A stretch of 10,999 nucleotides of DNA from Hyphomicrobiales bacterium (GTDB lineage Bacteria > Pseudomonadota > Alphaproteobacteria > Rhizobiales > Rhizobiaceae): contig JAALLB010000032.1 of the NCBI GenBank assembly GCA_011087745.1, positions 1 through 10,999 of the forward strand, in the 5' to 3' direction. Within the stretch, counting starts at the first letter, position 1; every line of letters starts with the position of its first letter. Position numbers and translations under genes: made by a program. Positions 1 to 6,833 of the stretch are shown here, piece after piece. The notes under the pieces were generated by a model. The model saw only the letters and a program-made list of their open reading frames with translations, made no database searches and was not told the origin of the DNA.

Positions 1-23
1 AAAAAACCCTTAACCGCACTTTC

Positions 24-660
24 TCATTCAACGTTCGGTAACTTGGCAATACCTGTTGTTTTTATTGCTGCAGCTTCAAACATATATGCGTATTGGGGAA
101 TACTCTTTTAATATTTGGGCTGAAAGCAAAGCTAAATCGCGAGCGGATGAATATTGGTTTGGGCTGTGTAATCCATTTGAATTTGCAAATTGTGTATTGT
201 TCATGCCCAGGCGTTTAGCCTCACCGTTCATGCTGGCAACAAAAGCTTTCAAGTTTCCTGAAATTGCTTCAGCCAATGCATGAGATACGTCATTTGCACT
301 CTTGATAATGATGATTTTTATGGCAGTATCAATGCGCAATTTTACACCCTTTTTATATCCCATTTTACTGGGTGGCTGTTTGCGTGCGGCAGCAGAGATA
401 ACAACCGGAGAGCCTGTCTGGACATCTCCAGCTTTGATGGCTCTAAAAGCAACATAAGCTGTCATTAGTTTTGTCAGTGAGGCCGGATACCACCGGCTAT
501 TGGAATTTTGTTCAGCCAAAATTTCGCCAGACTTTGCATCGATCACAATATATGGGTTTTTGAGTGTCAATTTTTCAGCATTTACCTGAGTGGTTAACAC
601 ACAAAATAAGAAGAAGAATATTGAAACAAGGAATTTAGGGCGATTAAATAGACTTAACAA
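24..660 (-). pseudogene. D-alanyl-D-alanine carboxypeptidase (peptidase S11, PBP5/6 type), frameshifted and cut by the window edge
   Basis: This is a periplasmic penicillin-binding enzyme that removes the terminal D-Ala from peptidoglycan pentapeptides. Residues 10-28 form a signal peptide with a likely cleavage after VNA. The catalytic SxxK motif is SLTK (residues 61-64) and the SxN motif is SAN (121-123); PPSKMG lies at 96-101, a style common in Hyphomicrobiales. The open frame stops at TGA 76-78 after 194 residues, roughly half the family length, and the KTG motif is absent. Dropping one base of the C-run complementary to GGGG 96-99 restores family-like sequence (QYAYMFEAAAIKT), which then hits TGA at 24-26, so a second slip is possible. 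Start: TTG at 658-660 is the only start-like codon before the signal peptide, because an in-frame TAA lies at 679-681. This is either a pseudogene or sequence error near a contig edge. The family call is firm; the broken state is seen directly, its cause is not. Confidence 0.8.
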
Positions 661-683
661 GAAAACGGTGTTTGTATTTTAAC

Positions 684-698
684 TGTGGTTGCACCACA
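684..698. promoter_or_regulatory. Perfect dyad TGTGGT-TGC-ACCACA, candidate GntR/FadR-type operator
   Basis: A 6-bp perfect inverted repeat with a 3-base centre lies in the 86-bp gap between the divergent carboxypeptidase and amidohydrolase genes. Its core at 686-696 fits the TNGTNNNACNA pattern known for FadR-subfamily GntR regulators. It overlaps the proposed -35 box of the amidohydrolase promoter, where a bound protein would block transcription. No GntR gene is in the window, so the binding protein is unknown. The dyad is seen directly; its role is inferred. Confidence 0.35.
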
Positions 699-716
699 CT
701 CTTTTGAAAATATACT
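689..716 (+). promoter_or_regulatory. Candidate sigma-70 promoter of the M20 amidohydrolase gene
   Basis: The -35 box TTGCAC (689-694) and -10 box TATACT (711-716, one mismatch to TATAAT) are separated by 16 bases. Transcription would begin near 723, leaving a leader of about 24 bases that carries the AGGA ribosome-binding site at 737-740. The -35 box matches the consensus only moderately. Confidence 0.4.
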
Positions 717-746
717 CGTCAACTAACATATTTGTCAGGAATAAAC

Positions 747-1916
747 ATGCCAATTATTAATCGTATGGCCGAACTTCACGATGAAATTACTACATGGCGT
801 CAGGAAATTCATGAGAATCCTGAATTGATGTACGATGTTCATGAAACTGCAGCAAATGTTGCCTCAAAGTTGAAAGCTTTTGGTTGCGATGAAGTAGTTA
901 CTGGTATTGGCCGTACGGGTGTTGTTGGTATCATTCATGGTAAGGTAAAAAACAGCGGATATTGTGTTGGACTTCGTGCAGATATGGATGCACTTCCAAT
1001 AACTGAATCGGTCGACCGTCCTTACAAGTCAAAAAGTTCTGGCAAGATGCATGCATGCGGTCATGATGGACATACAGCCATGTTGTTGGGTGCTGCAAAA
1101 TACTTGACTGAAACCCGAAATTTTGATGGTTCAGTTGCCGTTATTTTCCAACCTGCGGAAGAAGGCGGTGCTGGTGGCAAGACCATGGTTGAAGATGGAA
1201 TGATGGATCGTTTCAATATTAAAGAAGTTTATGGGATGCATAATCTGCCGGGACTGGATGTTGGTGAATTTGCAATTAGGCCAGGCCCGATCATGGCTGC
1301 AACAGATGAGTTCTGGATAAACGTAACGGGCAGGGGTGCTCATGCTGCCATGCCGCATCTTGGTAATGACCCAATTGTGATTGGCGCTCAAGTTGTTACT
1401 GGTTTGCAATCAATTGTATCCCGGTCTGCTTCACCATTTGAATCGCTGGTCGTTACCGTTACAAAATTTAATGCGGGCACAGCCATGAATGTAATTCCTG
1501 AAACCGTCGAGATTGCAGGGACCATTAGTAGTCTGTAAGAAGAAGGGCGACAGCTTGGTATGAAGCGACTTAGAGAAATAGCTGAAGGAATATGTGCAGC
1601 AAACAATGCGGATGTCGAAGTTACTTTTCATGAAGGATACCCAGTAACAACTAACCATGAAGCTGAAACGCAAAAGGCTGTTGAAATAGCCTCAGAAATT
1701 GCGGGGCCTGACCGAGTTGAAGCGAACACCGAAGCAACAATGGGGGGAGAGAATTTTTCCTATATGTTGCTTGAGCGTCCAGGTGCATTCATTTTTGTTG
1801 GTAATGGTGACACAGCAGGGCTGCATCATCCAGAATATGATTTTAACGACGAAGCAATTCCATATGGGACTTCATATTGGGCAAAACTTGCAGAAACAAT
1901 TATGCCTGTTACTTGA
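747..1916 (+). pseudogene. M20 family amidohydrolase (hippurate hydrolase/IAA-amino acid hydrolase-like) interrupted by an in-frame TAA
   Basis: This is a zinc/manganese-dependent cytoplasmic hydrolase of N-acyl amino acids (M20D/HipO group). The expected metal ligands are all visible: C104 and H106 in HACGHDGH, E138-E139 in PAEEGG, H165 in GMHNLPG, and H360 in LHHPEYDF. The dimerisation domain begins near residue 185. Codon 264 (1536-1538) is TAA, inside that domain. Reading through gives 389 residues, a normal family length, with no frame change: GTISSL precedes the stop, and EEGRQLGMKRLREIAEG and GYPVT follow it. Start: ATG 747 has AGGA at 737-740; a TTG at 732 is less likely. The upstream part keeps four ligands but loses the C-terminal histidine and half of the catalytic domain, and the fragment from ATG 1560 would not be active alone. 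The 3' end lies 2 bases from the convergent regulator gene. The cause is either a recent nonsense mutation or a sequencing error. The exact substrate is not predictable. Confidence 0.85.
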
Positions 1917-1918
1917 GA

Positions 1919-2602
1919 TTATTCTTCCCAGGCATCCGAGATACGTTTTTGTAGTTCAGAAACGTTTTTGATAACCAGTGCACCTTTGGTTTTTTCAAAG
2001 ATGCCTTGTTTGTGTAGCGCGTTTAATTCACGAGACACAACTTCACGTCTTGTACCAATTCGGTCTGCCAATTCTCGTTGTGTCGGCGGAGGGCTAATGC
2101 TGCGCTGGCCTTCATGTCCAAGCCTGGGCTTTGATAGCCGCAGCAATTCAGCGTAAACACGATGTTTTGCTTGGAGAAAAGACTGTTCAGCCAAGCGCAT
2201 ATTTAAAGTTCTGATGCGCTGAGTTAGAACTTTCATGACATTCAAATTAATTTCCGGTGATAGCGTAATAAGCTTAAGAAAAGTTGCTTTGGGCATTATG
2301 CACAGTTTGCTTTTGTAAAGAGTTGTCACGTTGGCGCTTCTGGTCTCACCATCTATTGCAGCAAGTTCTCCAAAAAAATCACCCGGTCCCATTTCACCCA
2401 GAATAACTTCCTTGCCTATTGATAGCCTGCTAATGATACGTACAAGGCCGGAGATTACAAACCTGACATCGTTTGTTTCCTCATCAATATCGATCACAAG
2501 CTCGTTCGCTTCATACTCTTTCCAGATGCACTCTTTTGCAAGTTGTTCACCTCTATCCGGATCAATTGAAGAAAAAAGTGGGATGTTACATAAGTTATCC
2601 AT
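1919..2602 (-). CDS. Crp/Fnr family transcriptional regulator
   Basis: This 227-residue DNA-binding regulator has the usual Crp/Fnr layout. The N-terminal cyclic-nucleotide-binding beta-roll covers about residues 8-125, with a phosphate-binding-cassette-like GELAAIDGETRSA at 78-90 comparable to GELGLF...RSA of CRP. A long dimerisation helix follows (about 115-145), then a winged helix-turn-helix (173-212). The recognition helix reads RREVVSREL, which combines the R-E pair of CRP with the S-R pair of FNR. There is no N-terminal cysteine cluster of the FNR iron-sulfur type; only C5, C24 and C101 are present. A cyclic-nucleotide ligand is therefore plausible but not proven. Start: ATG 2600-2602, with only a weak purine-rich stretch upstream. 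It faces away from the TauE-like gene across a gap holding two dyads, which it may bind. Family call is secure; ligand and targets are unknown. Confidence 0.93.
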   Translation of the reverse strand: MDNLCNIPLFSSIDPDRGEQLAKECIWKEYEANELVIDIDEETNDVRFVISGLVRIISRLSIGKEVILGEMGPGDFFGELAAIDGETRSANVTTLYKSKLCIMPKATFLKLITLSPEINLNVMKVLTQRIRTLNMRLAEQSFLQAKHRVYAELLRLSKPRLGHEGQRSISPPPTQRELADRIGTRREVVSRELNALHKQGIFEKTKGALVIKNVSELQKRISDAWEE

Positions 2603-2655
2603 TGCTGACTCACTTGGCCTGGTTCATGTTGATTTTGGCAGTAGAAATACAGCCA

Positions 2656-2676
2656 TCTGATTATTCCAATATCAGA
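2656..2676. promoter_or_regulatory. Inverted repeat TCTGAT-N9-ATCAGA in the regulator/transporter gap
   Basis: Perfect 6-bp arms at 2656-2661 and 2671-2676 flank a 9-base spacer. The repeat lies 54 bases upstream of the Crp/Fnr start and 60 bases upstream of the transporter start, a position suited to autoregulation or shared control. It does not match the standard CRP (TGTGA-N6-TCACA) or FNR (TTGAT-N4-ATCAA) site. Function is inferred from position only. Confidence 0.25.
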
Positions 2677-2703
2677 AGACACGATAAACGAACCTAAATT
2701 CTA

Positions 2704-2719
2704 TTCAAGTCCGCTTGAA
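2704..2719. promoter_or_regulatory. Perfect dyad TTCAAG-TCCG-CTTGAA before the TauE-like gene
   Basis: Arms at 2704-2709 and 2714-2719 are perfectly complementary around a 4-base centre. The overall shape, TTCAA-N6-TTGAA, resembles a Crp/Fnr-superfamily operator, and the divergent neighbour encodes such a regulator. It ends 16 bases before the GTG start at 2736, so a bound protein would sit over the transcription start region of the transporter. On the opposite strand it overlaps a TTGAAT box that could serve as -35 for the regulator gene. The dyad is seen; the regulator match is inferred. Confidence 0.35.
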
Positions 2720-2735
2720 ATTTAAGGGAATACAA

Positions 2736-3473
2736 GTGGAATCTATTTTCAATTTCCTCACATTTACCGAGTTATTGCTGTGCTGCGCCGTCGTGATTTT
2801 TGCATCCATTTTGCAAGTTTCAATTGGCATGGGTTTTGGCATGCTGGCTTCTCCTTTAATTGCCCTTATTAAACCAGAACTTGTTCCTGGTTCGATATTA
2901 GCAATGGGATTATTTGTAGCATTCTCAGGGGCTTGGCGAGAACGAGTTAATATTTCCTGGACAGAACTAAAGTTGGGTGTTGGTGGTAGAATAATAGGCA
3001 GTATTACTGCATTTATTGTGCTGTTGATTATTCCTGATGTGGAGAGCTTTTTTGTAGTTTTTGGAATTGTAATGCTGGTGGCAATTGCCATGACTGCCTT
3101 TGGACGGAAGGTGGATTTTACAGAGACCAATTTGCTTCAATTATCAATTATTTCGGGCTTAATGGGTTCAATAACAGCAGTGGGAGCTCCACCAATGGCG
3201 ATAATTTATCATGATCGAGATCCTGCTATTGTGAGGCCAACACTAAATGCGTTTTTCTTTTCAGGTTCCGTTCTGGGATTGATCAGCCTTGGTTCCAGTG
3301 GTTGGATTTCTGTTCAAGATTTCATCGCAGCTGTGATTTTTCTTCCAGCAATGTTTTTTGGTATATTGGTTTCTGGACCCTTCAAGGGATTGCCAAACCG
3401 GCTTATGTCCAGCATCCTGTTGGGATTGTCGGCTCTGGCCTCTATATCCTTGATAATTAGGGGTTTAATTTGA
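2736..3473 (+). CDS. TauE/SafE (DUF81) family membrane transporter
   Basis: This 245-residue integral membrane protein has about seven or eight hydrophobic segments arranged as two related halves, typical of TauE/SafE proteins that export sulfite, sulfoacetate or related anions. The N-terminal half carries the family's glycine-rich segment SIGMGFGMLASPLIAL (29-44) with PELVPGS following. The second half has the matching GLMGSITAVGAPPMAIIY (141-158). Start: GTG 2736 is preferred because AAGGGA at 2724-2729 sits 6 bases upstream; a TTG at 2715 would add seven residues but has no such site. It is transcribed away from the Crp/Fnr regulator, from which control is likely. No sulfur-metabolism gene lies nearby, so the substrate stays open. 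The family call is firm, the substrate unknown. Confidence 0.85.
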   Translation: MESIFNFLTFTELLLCCAVVIFASILQVSIGMGFGMLASPLIALIKPELVPGSILAMGLFVAFSGAWRERVNISWTELKLGVGGRIIGSITAFIVLLIIPDVESFFVVFGIVMLVAIAMTAFGRKVDFTETNLLQLSIISGLMGSITAVGAPPMAIIYHDRDPAIVRPTLNAFFFSGSVLGLISLGSSGWISVQDFIAAVIFLPAMFFGILVSGPFKGLPNRLMSSILLGLSALASISLIIRGLI

Positions 3474-3537
3474 GAATTCGCCCCGACATCTCAAAATAAA
3501 GAAATCCCTTTTATTCCAATAATTTATAAAAATACGA

Positions 3538-3552
3538 CGTTATTTTTTAACG
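3538..3552. repeat. Short hairpin CGTTA-TTTTT-TAACG in the gap before the GGDEF/EAL gene
   Basis: Five-bp perfect arms enclose five T residues and are followed by a T-rich stretch (3554-3558). It is AT-rich and too weak to be a convincing terminator for the upstream transporter gene. The rest of the 138-base gap (3474-3611) is AT-rich with no clear promoter match. Confidence 0.2.
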
Positions 3553-3611
3553 CTTTTCTAAGCATTACACAGCATAATAATGCCAGGCTGTGTGGGGCTA
3601 TGGGTGAATAG

Positions 3612-5933
3612 ATGAATTTTAAATTCCTTAAAAGGGACGAACTGGACGAGAAAAAATTACCGGACAGCATTTACAAATCTGTTGTCTCGTCCCTCTATGC
3701 CGACCCGAATTCTCTTGCCATTGGCATTCTTAGCTGCATAGCGGGTGCGCTCGTTCTATTTTGGAAAACACATGACCCCGCTCAACTGATATTTGCGAGT
3801 ATATTTTTCTTCGTTGGTACGGTGCGTTTATTACTTGCCCATTCATTTAGCAATGCTGTTACCCATAAATTGTCAGTGAAAAAGTATCAAGATTGGGAAT
3901 CCAAATACAATGTGATCAGTATGATTTACATCGGTGTTATGGGGTGCTGGTATGCAAATGGGCTTTTGCGTTCTGATGATCAGTTTGTTCAACTTCTGAC
4001 TCTATCTTTGATACTTTGTTACTTGATTGGCATCATTGGGAGAAATTTTGCAAGTTTCAAAGTTGTTCGCTCCCAAGTTATTATAGCTACTATTGGTTTA
4101 ATAGGGGCGACATTACTATTTGATGGCAATCACGGAATGTATAGCTTTTTGCTGGCATTATTTTTGTTGCCTTTCTTTTTTGCAACTTATCATATGTGTG
4201 CAAGGCTTCGGGGCATGTTGTTTCGAGCCGAAATTAATGCGCTTAACAACCGAACGATTGTAAATCGTTTTGACGTTGCCTTGGAAAATGTGACCCATGG
4301 CATTGCTATGATTGACAAGAATGGTGTGGTGGTTGTTGCAAATGATAGTTTCATGCAATTGGCTGGAATGAATGACTGGGAAATTATTGGTTGCTACATT
4401 TCTATTCTAAATACGGTTGAAATAACTGATGCAAGTCATGCAACGTTGGGTCAGAAAGTTGAAACCTGTTTGCAAGATAATGAATCAGCACATTTTACAT
4501 TTGGAATGCTTTCAGGTTCAGTAATTGAGGCTGAATACAACTCCATGATTGATGGGGGTGTTGTTGTGTTGTCAGACATCTCAGAACGTAAAGCTTCTGA
4601 AAAAGTAATTCAGGATCTAGCAAATTTTGATCCGCTAACCAATCTGGCTAACCGTAGATATTTTGTTGAAGGTGTGGAAAATTACCTTGCCAATAACAAG
4701 CAAGTAACTTCTTCATCCATGTATTTTATTGACCTGGATAAATTCAAGGTCATTAATGATACGCTTGGTCATGCCATTGGTGATGAACTTTTACGTGTTA
4801 TTGCGTCTAGGTTGAAACTGTTACTGCGTAAAGGAGATATGCTTTGTCGTTTTGGTGGTGATGAATTTGTGTTGTTTTGCCCAGGTCTTGGCGCCCCTTC
4901 AGAGTGCACAAAATTTGCAGATCTAATTCTTAGAGAATTGCATCTTCCAGTGGTAATAAAGAACCATAATATCGATATTGGCGGCAGTATTGGCATTGCA
5001 CTTTCGCCAGACCACGGGACAAATGCCAATATGTTGCTTCAACATGCAGATGTTGCCCTTTACGAATCCAAAGCTAAAGGTCGATCAATTTCCACCTTTT
5101 ATACAAGTGCATTGGGTGAGGCGATCAGTGAAAAGCGAGAGCTTGAAACTGACTTGCGCAAAGCTGTCAAGAATGATGAAATTGAACTTTATTATCAGCC
5201 AATCTTTGATGTTAAGAAGTGCGCAATTGGTGGTTGTGAAGCATTAGCCAGGTGGGATCATCCGAAACTTGGAAAAGTATCTCCGGGCGTGTTTATTGAA
5301 CTTGCTGAAGAAACGGGATTGATTATCGCGTTAGGTGAACAATTGCTACGGAAAGCAATGCTTGAATGTTTGAAGTGGCCGCAGGAAATGCGAGTTGCAG
5401 TGAATGTTTCGTCCATCCAGTTTCAAAAAACGGATATTTACAAAACCGTTAAGAGGTTGCTTGTTGAGACAGGATTGCCGGCAAACAAGTTGAACATCGA
5501 AGTTACTGAAAGCGCTATGATTAATAGCATTGAAGATATTACTGTTACACTTAAGCAACTTTTAAACTTGGGTGTAAATATTTCCCTTGATGATTTTGGG
5601 ACTGGTTTCTCTAGTCTTAGCTATTTACATACCCTGCCATTTGATAAAGTGAAGATCGATAAATCGTTTGTTGAAAATGGTATTGCCAGTGAACGTTCGC
5701 TAGTGCTTTTGCAAGGTGTTGTTGATCTAATTAAAAGATTGGGTCTGCGCGTTGTTCTGGAAGGTATTGAAACACAACAACAATTGGATGTCATGGAACG
5801 CAGTATTGAAGTCCATGAATATCAGGGGTATCTGTTTTTTAAGCCCATGTCCGCGGAAGATTTTTATAATCTAGCCTATAAGACTACTGCTGCTTCGCGT
5901 AACAATATTACTACGCTGGCATACAGGCGATAG
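3612..5933 (+). CDS. Membrane-anchored PAS-GGDEF-EAL protein (diguanylate cyclase/c-di-GMP phosphodiesterase)
   Basis: This 773-residue inner-membrane signalling enzyme makes and/or degrades cyclic di-GMP. About six transmembrane segments occupy residues 33-193, followed by a coupling helix (195-220) and a PAS domain (about 220-325). The GGDEF domain spans about 335-500, with FIDLDKFK metal-binding residues (D374/D376), an intact GGDEF motif at 415-419, and an inhibitory RxxD site (R406-D409) exactly five residues before it. The EAL domain covers about 515-760, with EAL at 543-545, NVSSIQF, the IEVTES glutamate, DDFGTG at 660-665 and EGIET. Both catalytic halves look active, so it may be bifunctional with one activity dominating. 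Start: ATG 3612 directly after an in-frame TAG, with a weak GGGTGA upstream. The PAS ligand is unknown. It stands alone 127 bases ahead of the FeeM-like gene, and its output may concern motility or surface growth. Confidence 0.95.
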   Translation: MNFKFLKRDELDEKKLPDSIYKSVVSSLYADPNSLAIGILSCIAGALVLFWKTHDPAQLIFASIFFFVGTVRLLLAHSFSNAVTHKLSVKKYQDWESKYNVISMIYIGVMGCWYANGLLRSDDQFVQLLTLSLILCYLIGIIGRNFASFKVVRSQVIIATIGLIGATLLFDGNHGMYSFLLALFLLPFFFATYHMCARLRGMLFRAEINALNNRTIVNRFDVALENVTHGIAMIDKNGVVVVANDSFMQLAGMNDWEIIGCYISILNTVEITDASHATLGQKVETCLQDNESAHFTFGMLSGSVIEAEYNSMIDGGVVVLSDISERKASEKVIQDLANFDPLTNLANRRYFVEGVENYLANNKQVTSSSMYFIDLDKFKVINDTLGHAIGDELLRVIASRLKLLLRKGDMLCRFGGDEFVLFCPGLGAPSECTKFADLILRELHLPVVIKNHNIDIGGSIGIALSPDHGTNANMLLQHADVALYESKAKGRSISTFYTSALGEAISEKRELETDLRKAVKNDEIELYYQPIFDVKKCAIGGCEALARWDHPKLGKVSPGVFIELAEETGLIIALGEQLLRKAMLECLKWPQEMRVAVNVSSIQFQKTDIYKTVKRLLVETGLPANKLNIEVTESAMINSIEDITVTLKQLLNLGVNISLDDFGTGFSSLSYLHTLPFDKVKIDKSFVENGIASERSLVLLQGVVDLIKRLGLRVVLEGIETQQQLDVMERSIEVHEYQGYLFFKPMSAEDFYNLAYKTTAASRNNITTLAYRR

Positions 5934-5952
5934 GTCTTTTCCTGCCGTTACG

Positions 5953-5965
5953 TTAGAAATTCTAA
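5953..5965. promoter_or_regulatory. Palindrome TTAGAA-A-TTCTAA upstream of the FeeM-like gene
   Basis: A perfect 6-bp dyad with a single central base lies 95 bases before the acyltransferase start, in the 127-base gap after the GGDEF/EAL gene. Nearby, GTTAA (6009-6013) and TTAAC (6021-6025) form a second, weaker inverted pair. Short AT-rich palindromes occur by chance, so an operator role is only a suggestion from position. Confidence 0.2.
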
Positions 5966-6060
5966 TCCGTCATTATTAACCATTCCAACTTTTGCCTTCT
6001 TTACAAGCGTTAATAAGCTGTTAACCTTCACAAATTGATAAGAAATCTCGGGGCGAGAAA

Positions 6061-6789
6061 ATGTATGTAGATCCAAATGGATCCAATTTTGCGACTAAGT
6101 TGTTGGCCTATCTGCAAGAAGCAGATTATCGTGTTGCTTCTTCTAGGGTTGATAGAGAAGAAATCTATCGGCTCAGGTATGAATCATATTTAAATGAAGG
6201 CGCGATTGGTGAGAATCCATCTCGCATGTTCAATGATGATTATGATGATTTCGACAATTGTTGGATTTTTGGCATTCATCTTGATGAAAAACTGGCTGGT
6301 TCAATTCGTTTTCATGTCATTACACCTGAGGATCGAAAAGGCCCGGCCTATGATGTTTTTCCTGATTTAGTTGGACCAATGCTTGATGACGGGTTGTCTT
6401 TAATTGATCCTACTCGCTTTGCAGCAGACATCGAAGCAACAAAAAACTATCCAGAAATGCCATTTTTAACGCTTCGCGTTGCTTGTATGGCATATGAGTA
6501 TTTTGGTGCTGATTATGTTCTGGCTACTGTTCGAAAAGAGCATGCGGCTTTTTATAGGCGTGTTTTCAATGCAGAATTTATGTGTGAACCCAGACCCTAT
6601 CCTTTACTGAATTCTTCTATTTGTCTGCTTCGAGCCAATGTTCGCGGTGTCAGAGAAAAACTTGCAAGGCGATATCCAATCTTTGAATCAAGTCTTACTG
6701 AACGAAGAATGATATTTGACCAACCTGTAAATGTTCAGCAGGTTGAAGAAAATCGTCCCTTTATCCCTGTAATAGCTAGTAACGCTTGA
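6061..6789 (+). CDS. FeeM-like N-acyl amino acid synthase / autoinducer-synthase-fold acyltransferase
   Basis: This 242-residue cytoplasmic protein looks like the N-acyl amino acid synthase FeeM group of the GNAT fold, relatives of the LuxI acyl-homoserine-lactone synthases that use acyl-ACP. Visible family features are the basic entry motif RLRYESYLNEGAI (37-49), acidic FNDDYDDFDN (57-66), IFGI..DEKLAGSIRFHV (69-86), the DPTRFAADIE block (116-125), LTLRVACMAYEYFGADYVLATVRKEH split over 137-161, and AFYRRVFN (163-170). The expected product would be a long-chain acyl amino acid or similar lipid signal; this follows from the family and is not shown by the sequence. The LuxI-type W-rich N-terminus is lacking. 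Start: ATG 6061 after the purine-rich GGGGCGAG. It follows the c-di-GMP enzyme and precedes the TRAP genes by 44 bases, so it may begin that transcript. No LuxR-type partner is in the window. A plain GNAT acyltransferase is the alternative. Confidence 0.75.
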   Translation: MYVDPNGSNFATKLLAYLQEADYRVASSRVDREEIYRLRYESYLNEGAIGENPSRMFNDDYDDFDNCWIFGIHLDEKLAGSIRFHVITPEDRKGPAYDVFPDLVGPMLDDGLSLIDPTRFAADIEATKNYPEMPFLTLRVACMAYEYFGADYVLATVRKEHAAFYRRVFNAEFMCEPRPYPLLNSSICLLRANVRGVREKLARRYPIFESSLTERRMIFDQPVNVQQVEENRPFIPVIASNA

Positions 6790-6833
6790 ATACTGAAAAT
6801 CGCAAGCAGCTATTTGTATCAACTATATAACTA

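Noticed and set aside
1536..1538. TAA read as a sense codon (alternative genetic code)
   Set aside because: TAA ends the Crp/Fnr gene at 1919-1921 and no other intact gene here contains an internal TAA, so a local mutation or error explains it better.
1560..1916. Separate 118-residue gene starting at ATG 1560
   Set aside because: It is the in-frame C-terminal part of the M20 enzyme with no ribosome-binding site of its own and only one metal ligand.
2331..2660. 109-residue plus-strand frame opposite the Crp/Fnr gene
   Set aside because: It is antisense to conserved cNMP-binding sequence and has no ribosome-binding site or known fold.
2705..3130. 141-residue minus-strand frame opposite the TauE-like gene
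   Set aside because: Its composition (rich in T, S, N, P, K) is that of an antisense shadow of a hydrophobic protein, and it has no domain.
3538..3558. Intrinsic terminator after the TauE-like gene
   Set aside because: The stem is only five AT-rich base pairs, too weak to stop transcription convincingly.
6061..6789. Classical LuxI acyl-homoserine-lactone synthase
   Set aside because: The protein has the related fold but lacks the LuxI N-terminal aromatic pattern and has no LuxR neighbour; the FeeM group fits better.
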